Below, piece after piece: positions 1-8,746 of a stretch of 37,052 nucleotides of DNA. This DNA comes from CAZIQY01 sp964541605 (GTDB lineage: Bacteria > Desulfobacterota > Syntrophia > Syntrophales > UBA2185). The notes beneath the pieces were generated by a model, which saw nothing but the letters and a program-made list of their open reading frames with translations, ran no database searches and was not told where the DNA came from. Made by a program: the position numbers and the translations under genes. Each line of letters opens with the position of its first letter. Position 1 is the stretch's first letter. The stretch lies in the NCBI GenBank assembly GCA_964541605.1, contig CAZIQY010000027.1:1-37052 (forward strand). The letters run 5' to 3'.

Positions 1-123
1 ATATGTTAAGCTTTTACAAATTTTATGTACTAACTATTCCGGACAGTAGTGATATGGATTGAAAAGTCATTTAAAAGTAATCATCTCATGGTATATTTTA
101 ATTCCACAAGGAGGAAAAACGTT
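1..123. other. Upstream region of ompH
   Basis: No gene is recognisable in this AT-rich stretch. A frame runs into ompH from position 49, but it lacks a ribosome binding site and would place 25 residues before a normal signal peptide. A strong Shine-Dalgarno sequence (aaggagg, 108-114) lies 9 nt before the ATG at 124. The -10-like TATATT at 92-97 has no -35 partner at proper spacing, so I do not call a promoter. In related genomes bamA usually precedes ompH; its end is not visible here. Confidence 0.5.
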
Positions 124-660
124 ATGAAAAAATGTGGTTATCTGATTCCCGGTATATTGATGATCCTGTCTGTCCTTCTCTACAGTTCACAGGCAATGGC
201 CGCAGAAAAGACGGGATTCGTCGACGTTCGCGAAATCATGATAAAATCAGATGCAGGGAAAAAAGCATCCGAAGAATTCAAAAAACTTTATGAAAAGGAT
301 CGCACTAAAATCCAGGCAAAAGAGGCAGAGTTAAAAAAACTCAAAGATGAGCTTGAAAAACAAAGGGCGATCTTAACCGAAACGGCCATGAAGGAAAAAG
401 AAGCGGCCTACCAGAAAAAATTCAGGGATTACCAGTTACTGGTCAAGGATTCCAACGAAGAGCTTCAGGCGAGAGATCAGGAACTTTCCAAAAAATTGAT
501 ACCCGAAATACTGAAAGTGGTTCACGCCATCGGAGACCGGGAAAAATACACCCTGATCATTGACATCGGGACTATCCCGGTTGCTTACTACGCGAAGGGA
601 AACGATCTGACGGCGCGGGTAACCGAAGAAATGAACAAGACATACAAACCCCAGAAGTGA
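124..660 (+). CDS. OmpH/Skp family periplasmic chaperone
   Basis: A 178-residue protein of the OmpH/Skp family. These proteins form trimers that hold unfolded outer-membrane proteins in the periplasm and pass them to the Bam machinery. Residues 1-26 form a classic signal peptide: basic start MKK, hydrophobic core, and cleavage likely after SQAMA. The mature part is rich in Lys, Glu and Gln with coiled-coil heptads at about residues 45-125, the tentacle region of Skp. The start at 124 is chosen over the longer frame from 49 because of the aaggagg ribosome binding site and because the signal peptide then lies at the N-terminus. It stands directly before lpxD, as in many Gram-negative bacteria (bamA-skp-lpxD). 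Family assignment is firm; the chaperone role is inferred from the family. Confidence 0.88.
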   Translation: MKKCGYLIPGILMILSVLLYSSQAMAAEKTGFVDVREIMIKSDAGKKASEEFKKLYEKDRTKIQAKEAELKKLKDELEKQRAILTETAMKEKEAAYQKKFRDYQLLVKDSNEELQARDQELSKKLIPEILKVVHAIGDREKYTLIIDIGTIPVAYYAKGNDLTARVTEEMNKTYKPQK

Positions 661-709
661 TCACTGAATCTTTAGAATAAACGCCAAGAGTTAAGGAGCA
701 GGATTATCT

Positions 710-1762
710 TTGAAGAAGACGTTAAATGAGATCGCAGTTTATTTAGACGGCCGGGTTGTCGGAGATGGTGATGTCCTCATTGAAAACATTCGGGGAATTG
801 ATGAAGCCGGCAAGGGAGACCTGACCTTCATTTCAAATCCAAAATACCTGAAAAAAATGGAGACAACCAATGCCTCCGCCATCCTGGTCTCTCCGGAAAC
901 GGAAAGGATGGATAAAAATCTGATCATCGTCGATGATCCCTATGCCGCTTTCGGCAAGGTCCTTGGTCTCTTTTATCCCGAAGAAGATGATCCCCCGGAA
1001 ATCATGAGAAATGCATTCATCGAGGCGGGCGCTTTCATCTCGAAAGAAGCCACCATTTACCCGGGGGTTTATGTCGGTCGGGGCGCACGAATCGAACGTG
1101 GCGTCATTCTTTACCCCGGGGTTTACATTGGTCGACACGCGGTGATTGATGAAGACTCCATCCTCTATCCCAACGTGTCTGTCTACCGAAAATGCCGTAT
1201 CGGGAAGAGGGTCGTCCTCCATTCAGGTGTTGTCGTTGGAAGCGATGGATTCGGTTTTGCCGGGCCGGGCCGGGAGAACATAAAGATCCCTCAGGTTGGA
1301 ATCGTTCAGATAGACGATGACGTCGAAATCGGCGCCAATACCACTATCGATCGAGGGACCCTTGACAAAACCTGGATACAGAGGGGTGTAAAAATCGACA
1401 ACCTGGTACAGATTGCGCATAATGTGGTGATCGGGGAATATTCCGTGATCGTTTCCCAGGTCGGCATCTCGGGAAGCACGAAACTCGGCAAGGGCGTGAT
1501 TCTTGGGGGACAGGCAGGACTGGTCGGTCACATCGACATCGGAGATCATGTCATGATAGGTGCGCAGTCGGGTGTGCATGAAGATGTACCCGCCCGCCGG
1601 GTTGTTTCAGGATCGCCTCACCTGCCTCACGGAAAGTGGCTGCGCGTCCAGGCCTGCGTTTCTCAACTGCCGGAAATGCGCAAGAATGTCGCTTTGCTTT
1701 TAAAGCGGATCGAAGACATCGAAAAAAAACTGAACATGAGCGTCTCAAGATCTCTGGGATAA
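710..1762 (+). CDS. lpxD: UDP-3-O-acylglucosamine N-acyltransferase LpxD
   Basis: This 350-residue enzyme transfers a 3-hydroxyacyl chain from acyl carrier protein to the 2-amine of the UDP-glucosamine lipid A precursor in the cytoplasm. Residues 1-100 form the uridine-binding N-terminal domain (typical start MKKTLNEIA). Residues 104-300 are left-handed beta-helix hexapeptide repeats, and the C-terminal helix is at about 315-345. The catalytic His is H237 in the IAHNVVIG segment. Translation starts at a TTG, with aaggag 11 nt upstream; no ATG nearby gives the family N-terminus. It follows ompH by 49 nt and precedes lpxA by 57 nt. fabZ, which often sits between lpxD and lpxA, is absent. If the neighbouring gnnA-gnnB pair is real, the substrate would be the 3-amino analogue. 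Confidence 0.95.
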   Translation: MKKTLNEIAVYLDGRVVGDGDVLIENIRGIDEAGKGDLTFISNPKYLKKMETTNASAILVSPETERMDKNLIIVDDPYAAFGKVLGLFYPEEDDPPEIMRNAFIEAGAFISKEATIYPGVYVGRGARIERGVILYPGVYIGRHAVIDEDSILYPNVSVYRKCRIGKRVVLHSGVVVGSDGFGFAGPGRENIKIPQVGIVQIDDDVEIGANTTIDRGTLDKTWIQRGVKIDNLVQIAHNVVIGEYSVIVSQVGISGSTKLGKGVILGGQAGLVGHIDIGDHVMIGAQSGVHEDVPARRVVSGSPHLPHGKWLRVQACVSQLPEMRKNVALLLKRIEDIEKKLNMSVSRSLG

Positions 1763-1819
1763 CATCTCTTCAGATAAGGCTTATAAACATTCAATAAAAT
1801 CTGACATGGCGGACATATT

Positions 1820-2593
1820 ATGAACATTCACCCCACAGCAATTGTATCACACAAAGCTCACATCGAGGAGGGGGTTGAAATCGGCCCCTATTCTATCATT
1901 GATTCAGACGTGCGTATAGGCAGGAACACGATTATTGGACCTCATGTCGTCATAAAAGCTTATACAGACATCGGAGAAGGATGTCGCTTTTTTCAGTTTT
2001 CTTCCATCGGCGAAGTCCCCCAGGACATCAAATTCAAAGGTGAAGAAACGAAGGTCATTATCGGAAGTCATAACACGATCAGAGAGTTCGTCACCATCCA
2101 TCGGGCAACCACCGAAGATACGGGGGTAACGATTATCGGAGATCACAACCTTATCATGGCTTACTGCCACGTGGCCCACAACTGCAAGCTGGGAAATCAC
2201 ATCGTCATGGCCAATGCCGCCAACCTCGGAGGTCACGTCCACGTGGAAGATTTCGCCATTATCAGTGGTTTGACGGGAATTCATCAGTTCACCCGCATCG
2301 GCGCCCATTGCATTATCGGCGGCGCATCGGCAGTAAACAAGGACATTCCTCCTTTTGTCACAGCATCGGGAAATTTTGCCAAACTCTACGGGCTCAATCT
2401 GATCGGCCTGAAACGCAGAGGATTCAAGGAAGAAACGATCGTGGCGCTGAAAGAGGCGTATAAGATCATATTTCGATCATCCCTTCTTTTATCCGATGCC
2501 CTTGAAAGGGTGGGGAAAGAAATTGACGACATCCCCGAGGTCAGGCATTTGATCGATTTTATTCAAAACTCCGAACGAGGGATCTGCAGATAA
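1820..2593 (+). CDS. lpxA: UDP-N-acetylglucosamine O-acyltransferase LpxA (possibly acting on UDP-GlcNAc3N)
   Basis: A 257-residue hexapeptide-repeat acyltransferase that performs the first acylation of lipid A synthesis. The beta-helix covers residues 1-185 and the helical C-terminal domain 190-257. Active-site residues of the family are present: H117 and catalytic H120 in CHVAHNC, H139 in GGHVHVEDF, H155 in GIHQF, and the basic GLKRRGF segment at 196-202. G168 aligns with E. coli G173, the ruler residue that admits C14-type hydroxyacyl chains. The gene lies immediately before gnnA-gnnB, so by analogy with Acidithiobacillus and Leptospira it may acylate a 3-amine instead of a 3-hydroxyl. I cannot see a residue that proves this preference. 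Confidence 0.95.
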   Translation: MNIHPTAIVSHKAHIEEGVEIGPYSIIDSDVRIGRNTIIGPHVVIKAYTDIGEGCRFFQFSSIGEVPQDIKFKGEETKVIIGSHNTIREFVTIHRATTEDTGVTIIGDHNLIMAYCHVAHNCKLGNHIVMANAANLGGHVHVEDFAIISGLTGIHQFTRIGAHCIIGGASAVNKDIPPFVTASGNFAKLYGLNLIGLKRRGFKEETIVALKEAYKIIFRSSLLLSDALERVGKEIDDIPEVRHLIDFIQNSERGICR

Positions 2594-2663
2594 CGGGCGG
2601 GAAGGACAAGGGAGAGAAGGAATCGAAAAGTTCCACAGTCACGCATGAAATTTAAGGGATCCT

Positions 2664-3623
2664 ATGAATGAAATCAGAATAGGGGTGGTGGGAATCGGGC
2701 ATCTCGGCAACTACCACCTGCAGAAATACCAGAAATTGCCGAACAGCAAAATCGTGGGCGTTGTGGATGTTGTGGAGGAACGCATCCGGCAGGCAGCTGA
2801 AAGTTACAATTGCAAAGCATTGAGCGATCACCGTGATCTGATTGGAGGTGTCGATGCGGTCAGTATCGCCGTTCCTACAGGCGCTCATCACAGGATCGCA
2901 AAAGATTTTCTCAAAGCCGGAGTGGATGTATTGCTGGAAAAACCCATTGCCGCCACCCTTGCGGAAGCGGATGAGCTTGTCGATATCGCCAGAGAAAATG
3001 GCCGGGTCTTTCAAATCGGATTTGTAGAGCGGTTCAATCCCGCGATCGTTGCACTGAAAACTGTTATGGGAAAACCCCTATTCATCGAGTCGCACAGGCT
3101 TCATCCTTTTTTCGGGCGGGGGACGGATGTAGATGTCATTCTGGATCTAATGATTCATGATCTCGATATAATTTTACATTTTGTCGGATCCCCGATATCG
3201 ACCGTTGAGGCCGTCGGTGTATCCGTCATGTCCGACAAAGTGGACATTGCCAACGCCCGTCTGACCTTCAAGTCCGGTTGTGTGGCAAATGTCACCGCCA
3301 GTCGCGTCACGGGGAAAAAATTGCAGAAGATACGGTTTTTCGGAATTGAGGGTTACCATGCCGTTGATTATGCGAAGCGGGAACTGGTGTCTCTGAGTAA
3401 AAGAAATGGAGTGGGAGGGAAAATTGAAATAACGGGAAATCCCGTCGAAGTCGGCAACCATGATCCCCTGGAAGAAGAGATCCGTTCCTTTCTCGATGCT
3501 GTTACAAACAGACTGCCGGCTCCCGTATCCGGCAGGGAGGGCCGGGAAGCCCTGGGATTGGCCCTTCTCATCGGCGAAAGAATAAAAACTGCACAGGAGA
3601 TGTTTTATGATACCCATGGTTGA
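2664..3623 (+). CDS. gnnA: Gfo/Idh/MocA oxidoreductase, probable GnnA (UDP-GlcNAc 3-dehydrogenase)
   Basis: A 319-residue NAD(P)-dependent oxidoreductase. The Rossmann motif GIGHLG is at residues 10-15, the family signature EKP at 92-94, and a DLMIHD segment at 161-166 carries the conserved catalytic-site His (H165). A Gfo/Idh C-terminal alpha/beta domain follows. It lies between lpxA and lpxB and overlaps the following DegT aminotransferase by 17 nt. That pairing is the GnnA-GnnB arrangement, in which GnnA oxidises the 3-hydroxyl of UDP-GlcNAc to a ketone. The enzyme class is certain. The GnnA role is inferred from position and partner; an alternative is a nucleotide-sugar dehydrogenase for another aminosugar (WbpB-like). 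Confidence 0.72.
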   Translation: MNEIRIGVVGIGHLGNYHLQKYQKLPNSKIVGVVDVVEERIRQAAESYNCKALSDHRDLIGGVDAVSIAVPTGAHHRIAKDFLKAGVDVLLEKPIAATLAEADELVDIARENGRVFQIGFVERFNPAIVALKTVMGKPLFIESHRLHPFFGRGTDVDVILDLMIHDLDIILHFVGSPISTVEAVGVSVMSDKVDIANARLTFKSGCVANVTASRVTGKKLQKIRFFGIEGYHAVDYAKRELVSLSKRNGVGGKIEITGNPVEVGNHDPLEEEIRSFLDAVTNRLPAPVSGREGREALGLALLIGERIKTAQEMFYDTHG

Positions 3624-4704
3624 CCTGAAAAGACAGTACAGCCTTCTCAAAGAGGACATCGATGAAGCCATACATCATGTCCTTGTCAATACCCAATTTA
3701 TTCTTGGGCCGAATGTTTCAGAGTTGGAAAGAGAAATTGCCGCATATCACGACACGTCTCATGCCATCGGAGTAGCCAGCGGCACGGATGCCCTGCTCCT
3801 CGCCCTCCGGGCCTGCGGTATCGGTCCCGGAGATGAGGTCATTACAACCCCCTTTACCTTTATCGCAACAGCGGATGTGATATCACTGCTCCATGCCAGG
3901 CCGGTTTTTGTTGATATTGTACCGGACACATACAATATCGACCCCGCCAGGATAGAAGAAAAGATCACGGGAAAAACAAAGGCTATCGTTCCCGTCCACC
4001 TTTTCGGGCACCCGGCCGATATGACCCCGATCATGGATCTTGCACGGAAATACCATCTCAGGGTGATAGAAGACTGTGCCCAGGCTTTCGGGGCAACATA
4101 CCGGGGCAAGAAGAAGGTCGGTTCCATAGGTGATTGCGGATGCTACAGCTTTTTCCCGAGCAAAAACCTGGCCGGTTACGGTGACGGCGGCATGATCATC
4201 ACACGGGACGAAGAGCTGGCAAACAATCTGAGACTCCTGAGGAATCATGGCAGCGCCATAAAATACCACCATAATCTTTTGGGCTACAATAGCCGTCTCG
4301 ACGAAATCCAGGCCGCCATCATCCGGGTAAAATTTAAAAGGATCGATGAATTCAACCACATGCGCAGGCACCATGCCGATCTTTACAGGACGCTTATCAG
4401 GAGGGACGACATTATTTTCCCAACAGAACGTTCCGGATGCACCCACGTCTATCATCAGTTCACCATTCGATCAAAACACAGAGAGCAGATCATGCAGGCT
4501 CTTAAGAATCAACAAATCTCATCCGCCATCTATTATCCGCTGCCTCTTCATCAACAAGAGCTATTTGTTTCCCTTTACGGTAACGGCAAAGAGCTTAAAA
4601 ACAGCGAAACATGTTCAAAAGAAGTCCTGTCGCTCCCTATGTTTCCGGAACTTGAAAAAAAAGAAATCCAACACATAAGCGATGTCATCAACCATGTATC
4701 CTGA
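3607..4704 (+). CDS. gnnB: DegT/DnrJ/EryC1/StrS aminotransferase, probable GnnB
   Basis: A 365-residue PLP-dependent sugar aminotransferase. The cofactor lysine is K186 in FFPSKNLAGYGDGG. GTDAL (residues 59-63) fits the phosphate-binding region, and ED at 155-156 is the Asp/Glu pair near the PLP ring. An aggaga ribosome binding site 6 nt before the ATG supports this start, inside the end of gnnA. As GnnB it would aminate the 3-keto sugar made by GnnA, with glutamate as likely donor, to give UDP-GlcNAc3N for LpxA. The fold and reaction type are secure. The substrate is inferred from the lpxA-gnnA-gnnB-lpxB order; WbpE-like 3-amino-uronate enzymes belong to the same family and cannot be excluded from sequence alone. 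Confidence 0.72.
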   Translation: MIPMVDLKRQYSLLKEDIDEAIHHVLVNTQFILGPNVSELEREIAAYHDTSHAIGVASGTDALLLALRACGIGPGDEVITTPFTFIATADVISLLHARPVFVDIVPDTYNIDPARIEEKITGKTKAIVPVHLFGHPADMTPIMDLARKYHLRVIEDCAQAFGATYRGKKKVGSIGDCGCYSFFPSKNLAGYGDGGMIITRDEELANNLRLLRNHGSAIKYHHNLLGYNSRLDEIQAAIIRVKFKRIDEFNHMRRHHADLYRTLIRRDDIIFPTERSGCTHVYHQFTIRSKHREQIMQALKNQQISSAIYYPLPLHQQELFVSLYGNGKELKNSETCSKEVLSLPMFPELEKKEIQHISDVINHVS

Positions 4705-5875
4705 AACGCATATGCATGTTGACAGGGAAAGCATTGACACCACAAATCCAAAACAAATCATGATTGTGGCTGGTGAGGTCTCAGGGGACTTGCATGGAGG
4801 AAATCTGGTTAAAGCTATGCGCCAGATGGACCCAAGCCTCCGATTTTACGGTGTTGGAGGCAGGAAGCTAAAGGAAGCGGGGGTCAACCTCATTGCTGAT
4901 TCTTCCGACATGGCCGTGGTTGGACTGACTGAGGTTTTTGCAAGACTGGGAACAATCATGAAGGTCATGCGTTGTCTAAAGACTTCGATGAAGGATCTCA
5001 AACCTGATCTTGTCATCCTCATCGATTATCCGGACTTTAATCTTTCTGTAGCGAAATCAGCAAAAAAAAACGGCGTTAAGGTTTTTTACTATATCGGTCC
5101 CCAGGTCTGGGCATGGAGAAAAGGAAGAATAGAACAGATTAAAAAGAATGTCGATAAAATGGCCGTGATCCTCCCCTTCGAAGCTCCCTTTTATCATGCG
5201 GCCGGTGTCAATGCGACGTTCGTCGGACATCCTCTCCTCGATGAGGTCAAAACAAACTATTCGCGGGATGAAACGATTCGTCGTCTTGGTCTTCAACCTG
5301 GGGTAACAACCGTGGGCATGTTACCCGGAAGCAGGCAGGCTGAAATTATCAAACATCTCCCTGAAATGATCAAAGCGGCTGAAATCATTGAGAAGAAAAT
5401 ACAACCGGTGCAATTTATCATTCCTCTTGTTGAAACATTGGACATCACCTTTGTTTCGAATATCATCAGGCAATTCCCCGTGAAAGTCAGGGTTGTCCGC
5501 GATGCCGTCTACGACGTCATTCACTGTACTGACATTGCCATGGTTGCTTCAGGAACAGCTACCCTGGAAACAGCATTGATGGAAACGCCGATGGTGATCA
5601 TCTATAAGGTTTCCGCACCCTCTTACTACATCGGGAAGATGGTGATCAACATTGATCACATCGGTCTTGTCAACATTATTGCAGGAAAAACCGTTGTTCC
5701 TGAATTGATCCAGGACGACGCCAACGCAGAAAGGATCGCAACAGAAATCATCGATATCCTGACAAACAAAGAAAGACTGTTCGACATCAAATCCCAACTC
5801 TCAGAAATCCGGAACAAACTGGGAAGTCCGGGCGCCGCCGAGAGAGTTGCCCGGCTCGCCTATGAAATGCTGTAA
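4682..5875 (+). CDS. lpxB: Lipid-A-disaccharide synthase LpxB
   Basis: A 397-residue GT19 glycosyltransferase that joins UDP-diacyl-glucosamine and lipid X into the beta-1,6 disaccharide at the inner face of the cytoplasmic membrane. Family blocks: GEVSGDLHG (31-39), IDYPDFN (114-120), GPQVWAWRKGRI (139-150), LPGSRQAEI (214-222) and the donor-site segment near LMETPMVIIYK. The reading frame overlaps gnnB by 23 nt. The true start is uncertain: ATGs at 4682, 4694, 4712 and 4760 are in frame and none has a clear ribosome binding site. LpxB proteins normally begin only a few residues before the IMIVAGE segment, so the first 20-25 residues may not be translated or may be an extension. Function is secure. 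Confidence 0.93.
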   Translation: MSSTMYPETHMHVDRESIDTTNPKQIMIVAGEVSGDLHGGNLVKAMRQMDPSLRFYGVGGRKLKEAGVNLIADSSDMAVVGLTEVFARLGTIMKVMRCLKTSMKDLKPDLVILIDYPDFNLSVAKSAKKNGVKVFYYIGPQVWAWRKGRIEQIKKNVDKMAVILPFEAPFYHAAGVNATFVGHPLLDEVKTNYSRDETIRRLGLQPGVTTVGMLPGSRQAEIIKHLPEMIKAAEIIEKKIQPVQFIIPLVETLDITFVSNIIRQFPVKVRVVRDAVYDVIHCTDIAMVASGTATLETALMETPMVIIYKVSAPSYYIGKMVINIDHIGLVNIIAGKTVVPELIQDDANAERIATEIIDILTNKERLFDIKSQLSEIRNKLGSPGAAERVARLAYEML

Positions 5876-5877
5876 CA

Positions 5878-7641
5878 ATGGAAATCTTTAGACGCCTTTT
5901 AAAGTACGCCAGACCCCATTTATCGAAGTTCATCCTTGCGATGTTCTGTATGCTGTTGGTCGGCGCCACGACATCTGCCCTGGCTTTTCTTATAAAGCCC
6001 GCCCTCGATGAAATCTTCCTGAAAAAAAATAGTGATATGCTGATATGGATACCCGTTGCAGTCATTGTCATCTATCTCATTAAGGGAGTATGCAGCTATA
6101 CACAAACGATACTAATGAGCTTTATCGGTCAGCGAATCGTTGCAGATCTGCGGAATCAGTTATACCGGCATATCCAGATGCAATCTCTGTCTTTTTTCAC
6201 CAAAAACCCCACAGGACTCCTGATGTCGAGGATCACCAATGACGTCGGCTATGTTCAAGGGGCCGTATCGGAGGCAGTTACAAGTCTTCTCAAGGATTCT
6301 TTTACCCTCATCTTTCTTGTCTTTGTTATCTTTTACCGGGACTGGCAACTGGCCATCATCGCCATGTTTGTCTTTCCCCTGACCATTTACCCAATTGCAA
6401 AATTCGGCCAAAAATTGAGGAGTATTGCCACCCGCACCCAGGTCACCATGGGAAGCCTGACAACGCTGCTTCAGGAAACCATATCGGGGACCAGAATCGT
6501 CAAGGCCTTCGGCATGGAAAATTATGAAAATGAAAGGTTTGCAAAAGAAAACGAACATCTTTTCAAGCTTGCCTTAAAATCCGTTTCCGTAAGCGCCGTG
6601 TCCAGCCCTTTTATGGAATTTCTGGGAGGTATCGGTATCGCCACGATTGTCTTCTATGGAGGCTATCAGGTCATCAAGGGTTTCTCGACACCCGGCACCT
6701 TTTTCTCTTTTCTCGCCGCTTTGATTATGCTCTATGAACCGGTCAAGAGGTTGACCAACGTCAATAACACCATCCAGCAGGGAATCGCCGGCGCCATAAG
6801 GGTATTTACCATCATTGATTCGGTCCCCGATATAAAAAATGAAACCAATGCCATCGATCTCCCAAGGATTTCTAAAGGAATCAAAATTGAACATGTTACC
6901 TTTTGTTATGAAGAAATCCCCGTTCTGAAGAACATTCATCTTTCAATCAAGGTTGGAGAAGTCGTTGCCTTTGTAGGGATGAGCGGCGGCGGCAAGACGA
7001 CCCTGGTTAATCTGATCCCTCGCTTCTATGATGTAGCGGATGGACAAATTCGGATAGACGGCCATGACATTCGCCATGTTACCATTGAATCTTTGCGCGG
7101 ACAGATTGGCATCGTCACCCAGCAAACCATTCTTTTTAATGACACCGTGAGAAATAATATTGCCTACGGGAATATTGAAAAGAGCGAAGAAGACATCATT
7201 CAGGCAGCCAAGGCCGCGAACGCCCATGCATTCATCACGAAGCTTCCAAACGGATATGATACGATCATCGGTGAGCTGGGAGCAAAACTTTCCGGCGGAG
7301 AAAGACAAAGAATCTCCATAGCAAGGGTGCTCCTCAAGGATGCGCCCATCCTGATCCTCGATGAGGCTACGTCATCCCTCGACACAGAGGCGGAAATAGA
7401 AGTCCAGGATGCTCTTGAAACCCTTATGAAGGGAAGAACCACCCTGATTATCGCACACCGGCTCTCAACCATCCGGAACGCGGACCGGATCATCGTCCTC
7501 GCAAAGGGTGAAATTGTCGAAGAGGGAACCCACGAATCCCTCCTGGAGAAAAAGGGCGAATACTTTAAATTCCATAACATGCAGTTCAAGGATGAAAACC
7601 GGAGCCATCCTTCTAATTCCACTGCTGATAACAAGCGATAA
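5878..7641 (+). CDS. msbA: Lipid A export ABC transporter MsbA-like (permease-ATPase fusion)
   Basis: A 587-residue ABC half-transporter with an N-terminal six-helix exporter domain (about 1-315) and a C-terminal nucleotide-binding domain. Walker A is GMSGGGKTT (367-375), the Q-loop is near Q415-Q416, the signature LSGGERQR is at 471-478, Walker B ILILDE ends in catalytic E496, and the switch His is H527. Its position between lpxB and lpxK, starting 2 nt after the lpxB stop, points to flipping of core-lipid A across the inner membrane, the MsbA role. A generic lipid or drug exporter of the same family is the alternative, less likely in this context. The polar tail after residue 570 is not conserved in the family. 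Confidence 0.9.
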   Translation: MEIFRRLLKYARPHLSKFILAMFCMLLVGATTSALAFLIKPALDEIFLKKNSDMLIWIPVAVIVIYLIKGVCSYTQTILMSFIGQRIVADLRNQLYRHIQMQSLSFFTKNPTGLLMSRITNDVGYVQGAVSEAVTSLLKDSFTLIFLVFVIFYRDWQLAIIAMFVFPLTIYPIAKFGQKLRSIATRTQVTMGSLTTLLQETISGTRIVKAFGMENYENERFAKENEHLFKLALKSVSVSAVSSPFMEFLGGIGIATIVFYGGYQVIKGFSTPGTFFSFLAALIMLYEPVKRLTNVNNTIQQGIAGAIRVFTIIDSVPDIKNETNAIDLPRISKGIKIEHVTFCYEEIPVLKNIHLSIKVGEVVAFVGMSGGGKTTLVNLIPRFYDVADGQIRIDGHDIRHVTIESLRGQIGIVTQQTILFNDTVRNNIAYGNIEKSEEDIIQAAKAANAHAFITKLPNGYDTIIGELGAKLSGGERQRISIARVLLKDAPILILDEATSSLDTEAEIEVQDALETLMKGRTTLIIAHRLSTIRNADRIIVLAKGEIVEEGTHESLLEKKGEYFKFHNMQFKDENRSHPSNSTADNKR

Positions 7642-7651
7642 TTTTTTAATC

Positions 7652-8746
7652 ATGAAGATACCGAATACCCGGCTCAGACAAATCTGGTACACTGACCGCA
7701 ACTACTCTAAATTAAATCCCATGATTTCGATTTTGGGCCTGGTGTCTTTTATTTACCGTTCGGCTGTCAGCCTGAGAAACCGGATGTATGATAGTGAGAT
7801 CATTAAACAGGAAAAACTCCCCTGCAAGGTCATCAGCATAGGTAATGTAACCGTCGGAGGAACAGGAAAGACACCGACAGTCATCATGCTGGCCAATCTC
7901 CTGAAGGAAAAAGGATACAGGCCCGCCGTTTTAAGCCGGGGATACGGCGGTAAAACAAAATCTCCCGTAAACATCGTGTCAGACGGGACTCATATCCTGA
8001 TGGGACACACAGAAGCAGGCGATGAACCGGTTCTCATTGCACAATCCACTGACGGGATACCGGTCCTGACGGGACCCAAAAGAACACTCACAGGTAGAGT
8101 CGCCATAGAAAAACTGGGAGCCGACATCCTGATTCTCGACGATGCCTTTCAACACAGGCGCATTTTCAGGGATGCAGACATCGTCCTTTTGAACAGGGAG
8201 AAACCGTTCGGAAACGGTTTCCTCCTCCCCAGAGGCCCCCTTCGGGAACCACCGGAAGCTCTGAAACGGGCGGATTTCATCCTATGGAAAGACACAGTCA
8301 GAGACGGCCGCTATCCCCGATACCAGGAACAGGGCATCGACAAGTTCCTCCCCGTTCTGTCGGGATATCTGAGACCGCAAGCCCTCTTCCGGGGGAACAC
8401 CAAGGATTCCATGCCCCTCGAACATATCAGGGGCAAAAAAATCTGCGCTTTCGCGGGCATCGGTTCACCTGAAGCCTTCATAGAAACGATCGAGTCCCTG
8501 GAAGGGATCCCGGTCAGGTCACTGATTTTTCCCGACCATTACCGTTATTCATTGGAAGATATCTCCAAGATCCGAAACAGTTCCTCCGCGTCCGGCGCGG
8601 ACATCATCGTAACCACAGAAAAGGATGGTATTCGATTGACCGATTTTCCTGACTTCCTGAAAGATATATTCGTTTTAAAAGTGGAAATGGAAATTCTCCC
8701 ATCCCGCGAATTATTCGATTCCGTCATTCGTGAAAAACTGAAATGA
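7652..8746 (+). CDS. lpxK: Tetraacyldisaccharide 4'-kinase LpxK
   Basis: A 364-residue membrane-associated P-loop kinase that phosphorylates the 4'-position of the lipid A disaccharide. A hydrophobic N-terminal helix (about 24-40) is followed by the P-loop VGGTGKT (67-73) and the family block DDAFQHRR with its catalytic-site Asp and His. The frame is open from 7508 inside msbA, but those residues resemble no LpxK. The ATG at 7652, 10 nt after the msbA stop, gives the normal family length. The ribosome binding site is weak, so translation may depend on msbA. The last four bases form an ATGA overlap with waaF. Confidence 0.93.
   Translation: MKIPNTRLRQIWYTDRNYSKLNPMISILGLVSFIYRSAVSLRNRMYDSEIIKQEKLPCKVISIGNVTVGGTGKTPTVIMLANLLKEKGYRPAVLSRGYGGKTKSPVNIVSDGTHILMGHTEAGDEPVLIAQSTDGIPVLTGPKRTLTGRVAIEKLGADILILDDAFQHRRIFRDADIVLLNREKPFGNGFLLPRGPLREPPEALKRADFILWKDTVRDGRYPRYQEQGIDKFLPVLSGYLRPQALFRGNTKDSMPLEHIRGKKICAFAGIGSPEAFIETIESLEGIPVRSLIFPDHYRYSLEDISKIRNSSSASGADIIVTTEKDGIRLTDFPDFLKDIFVLKVEMEILPSRELFDSVIREKLK

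Noticed and set aside
59..97. TTGAAA and TATATT as an ompH promoter
   Set aside because: The spacing is 27 nt, far from 16-18, so the boxes cannot act together.
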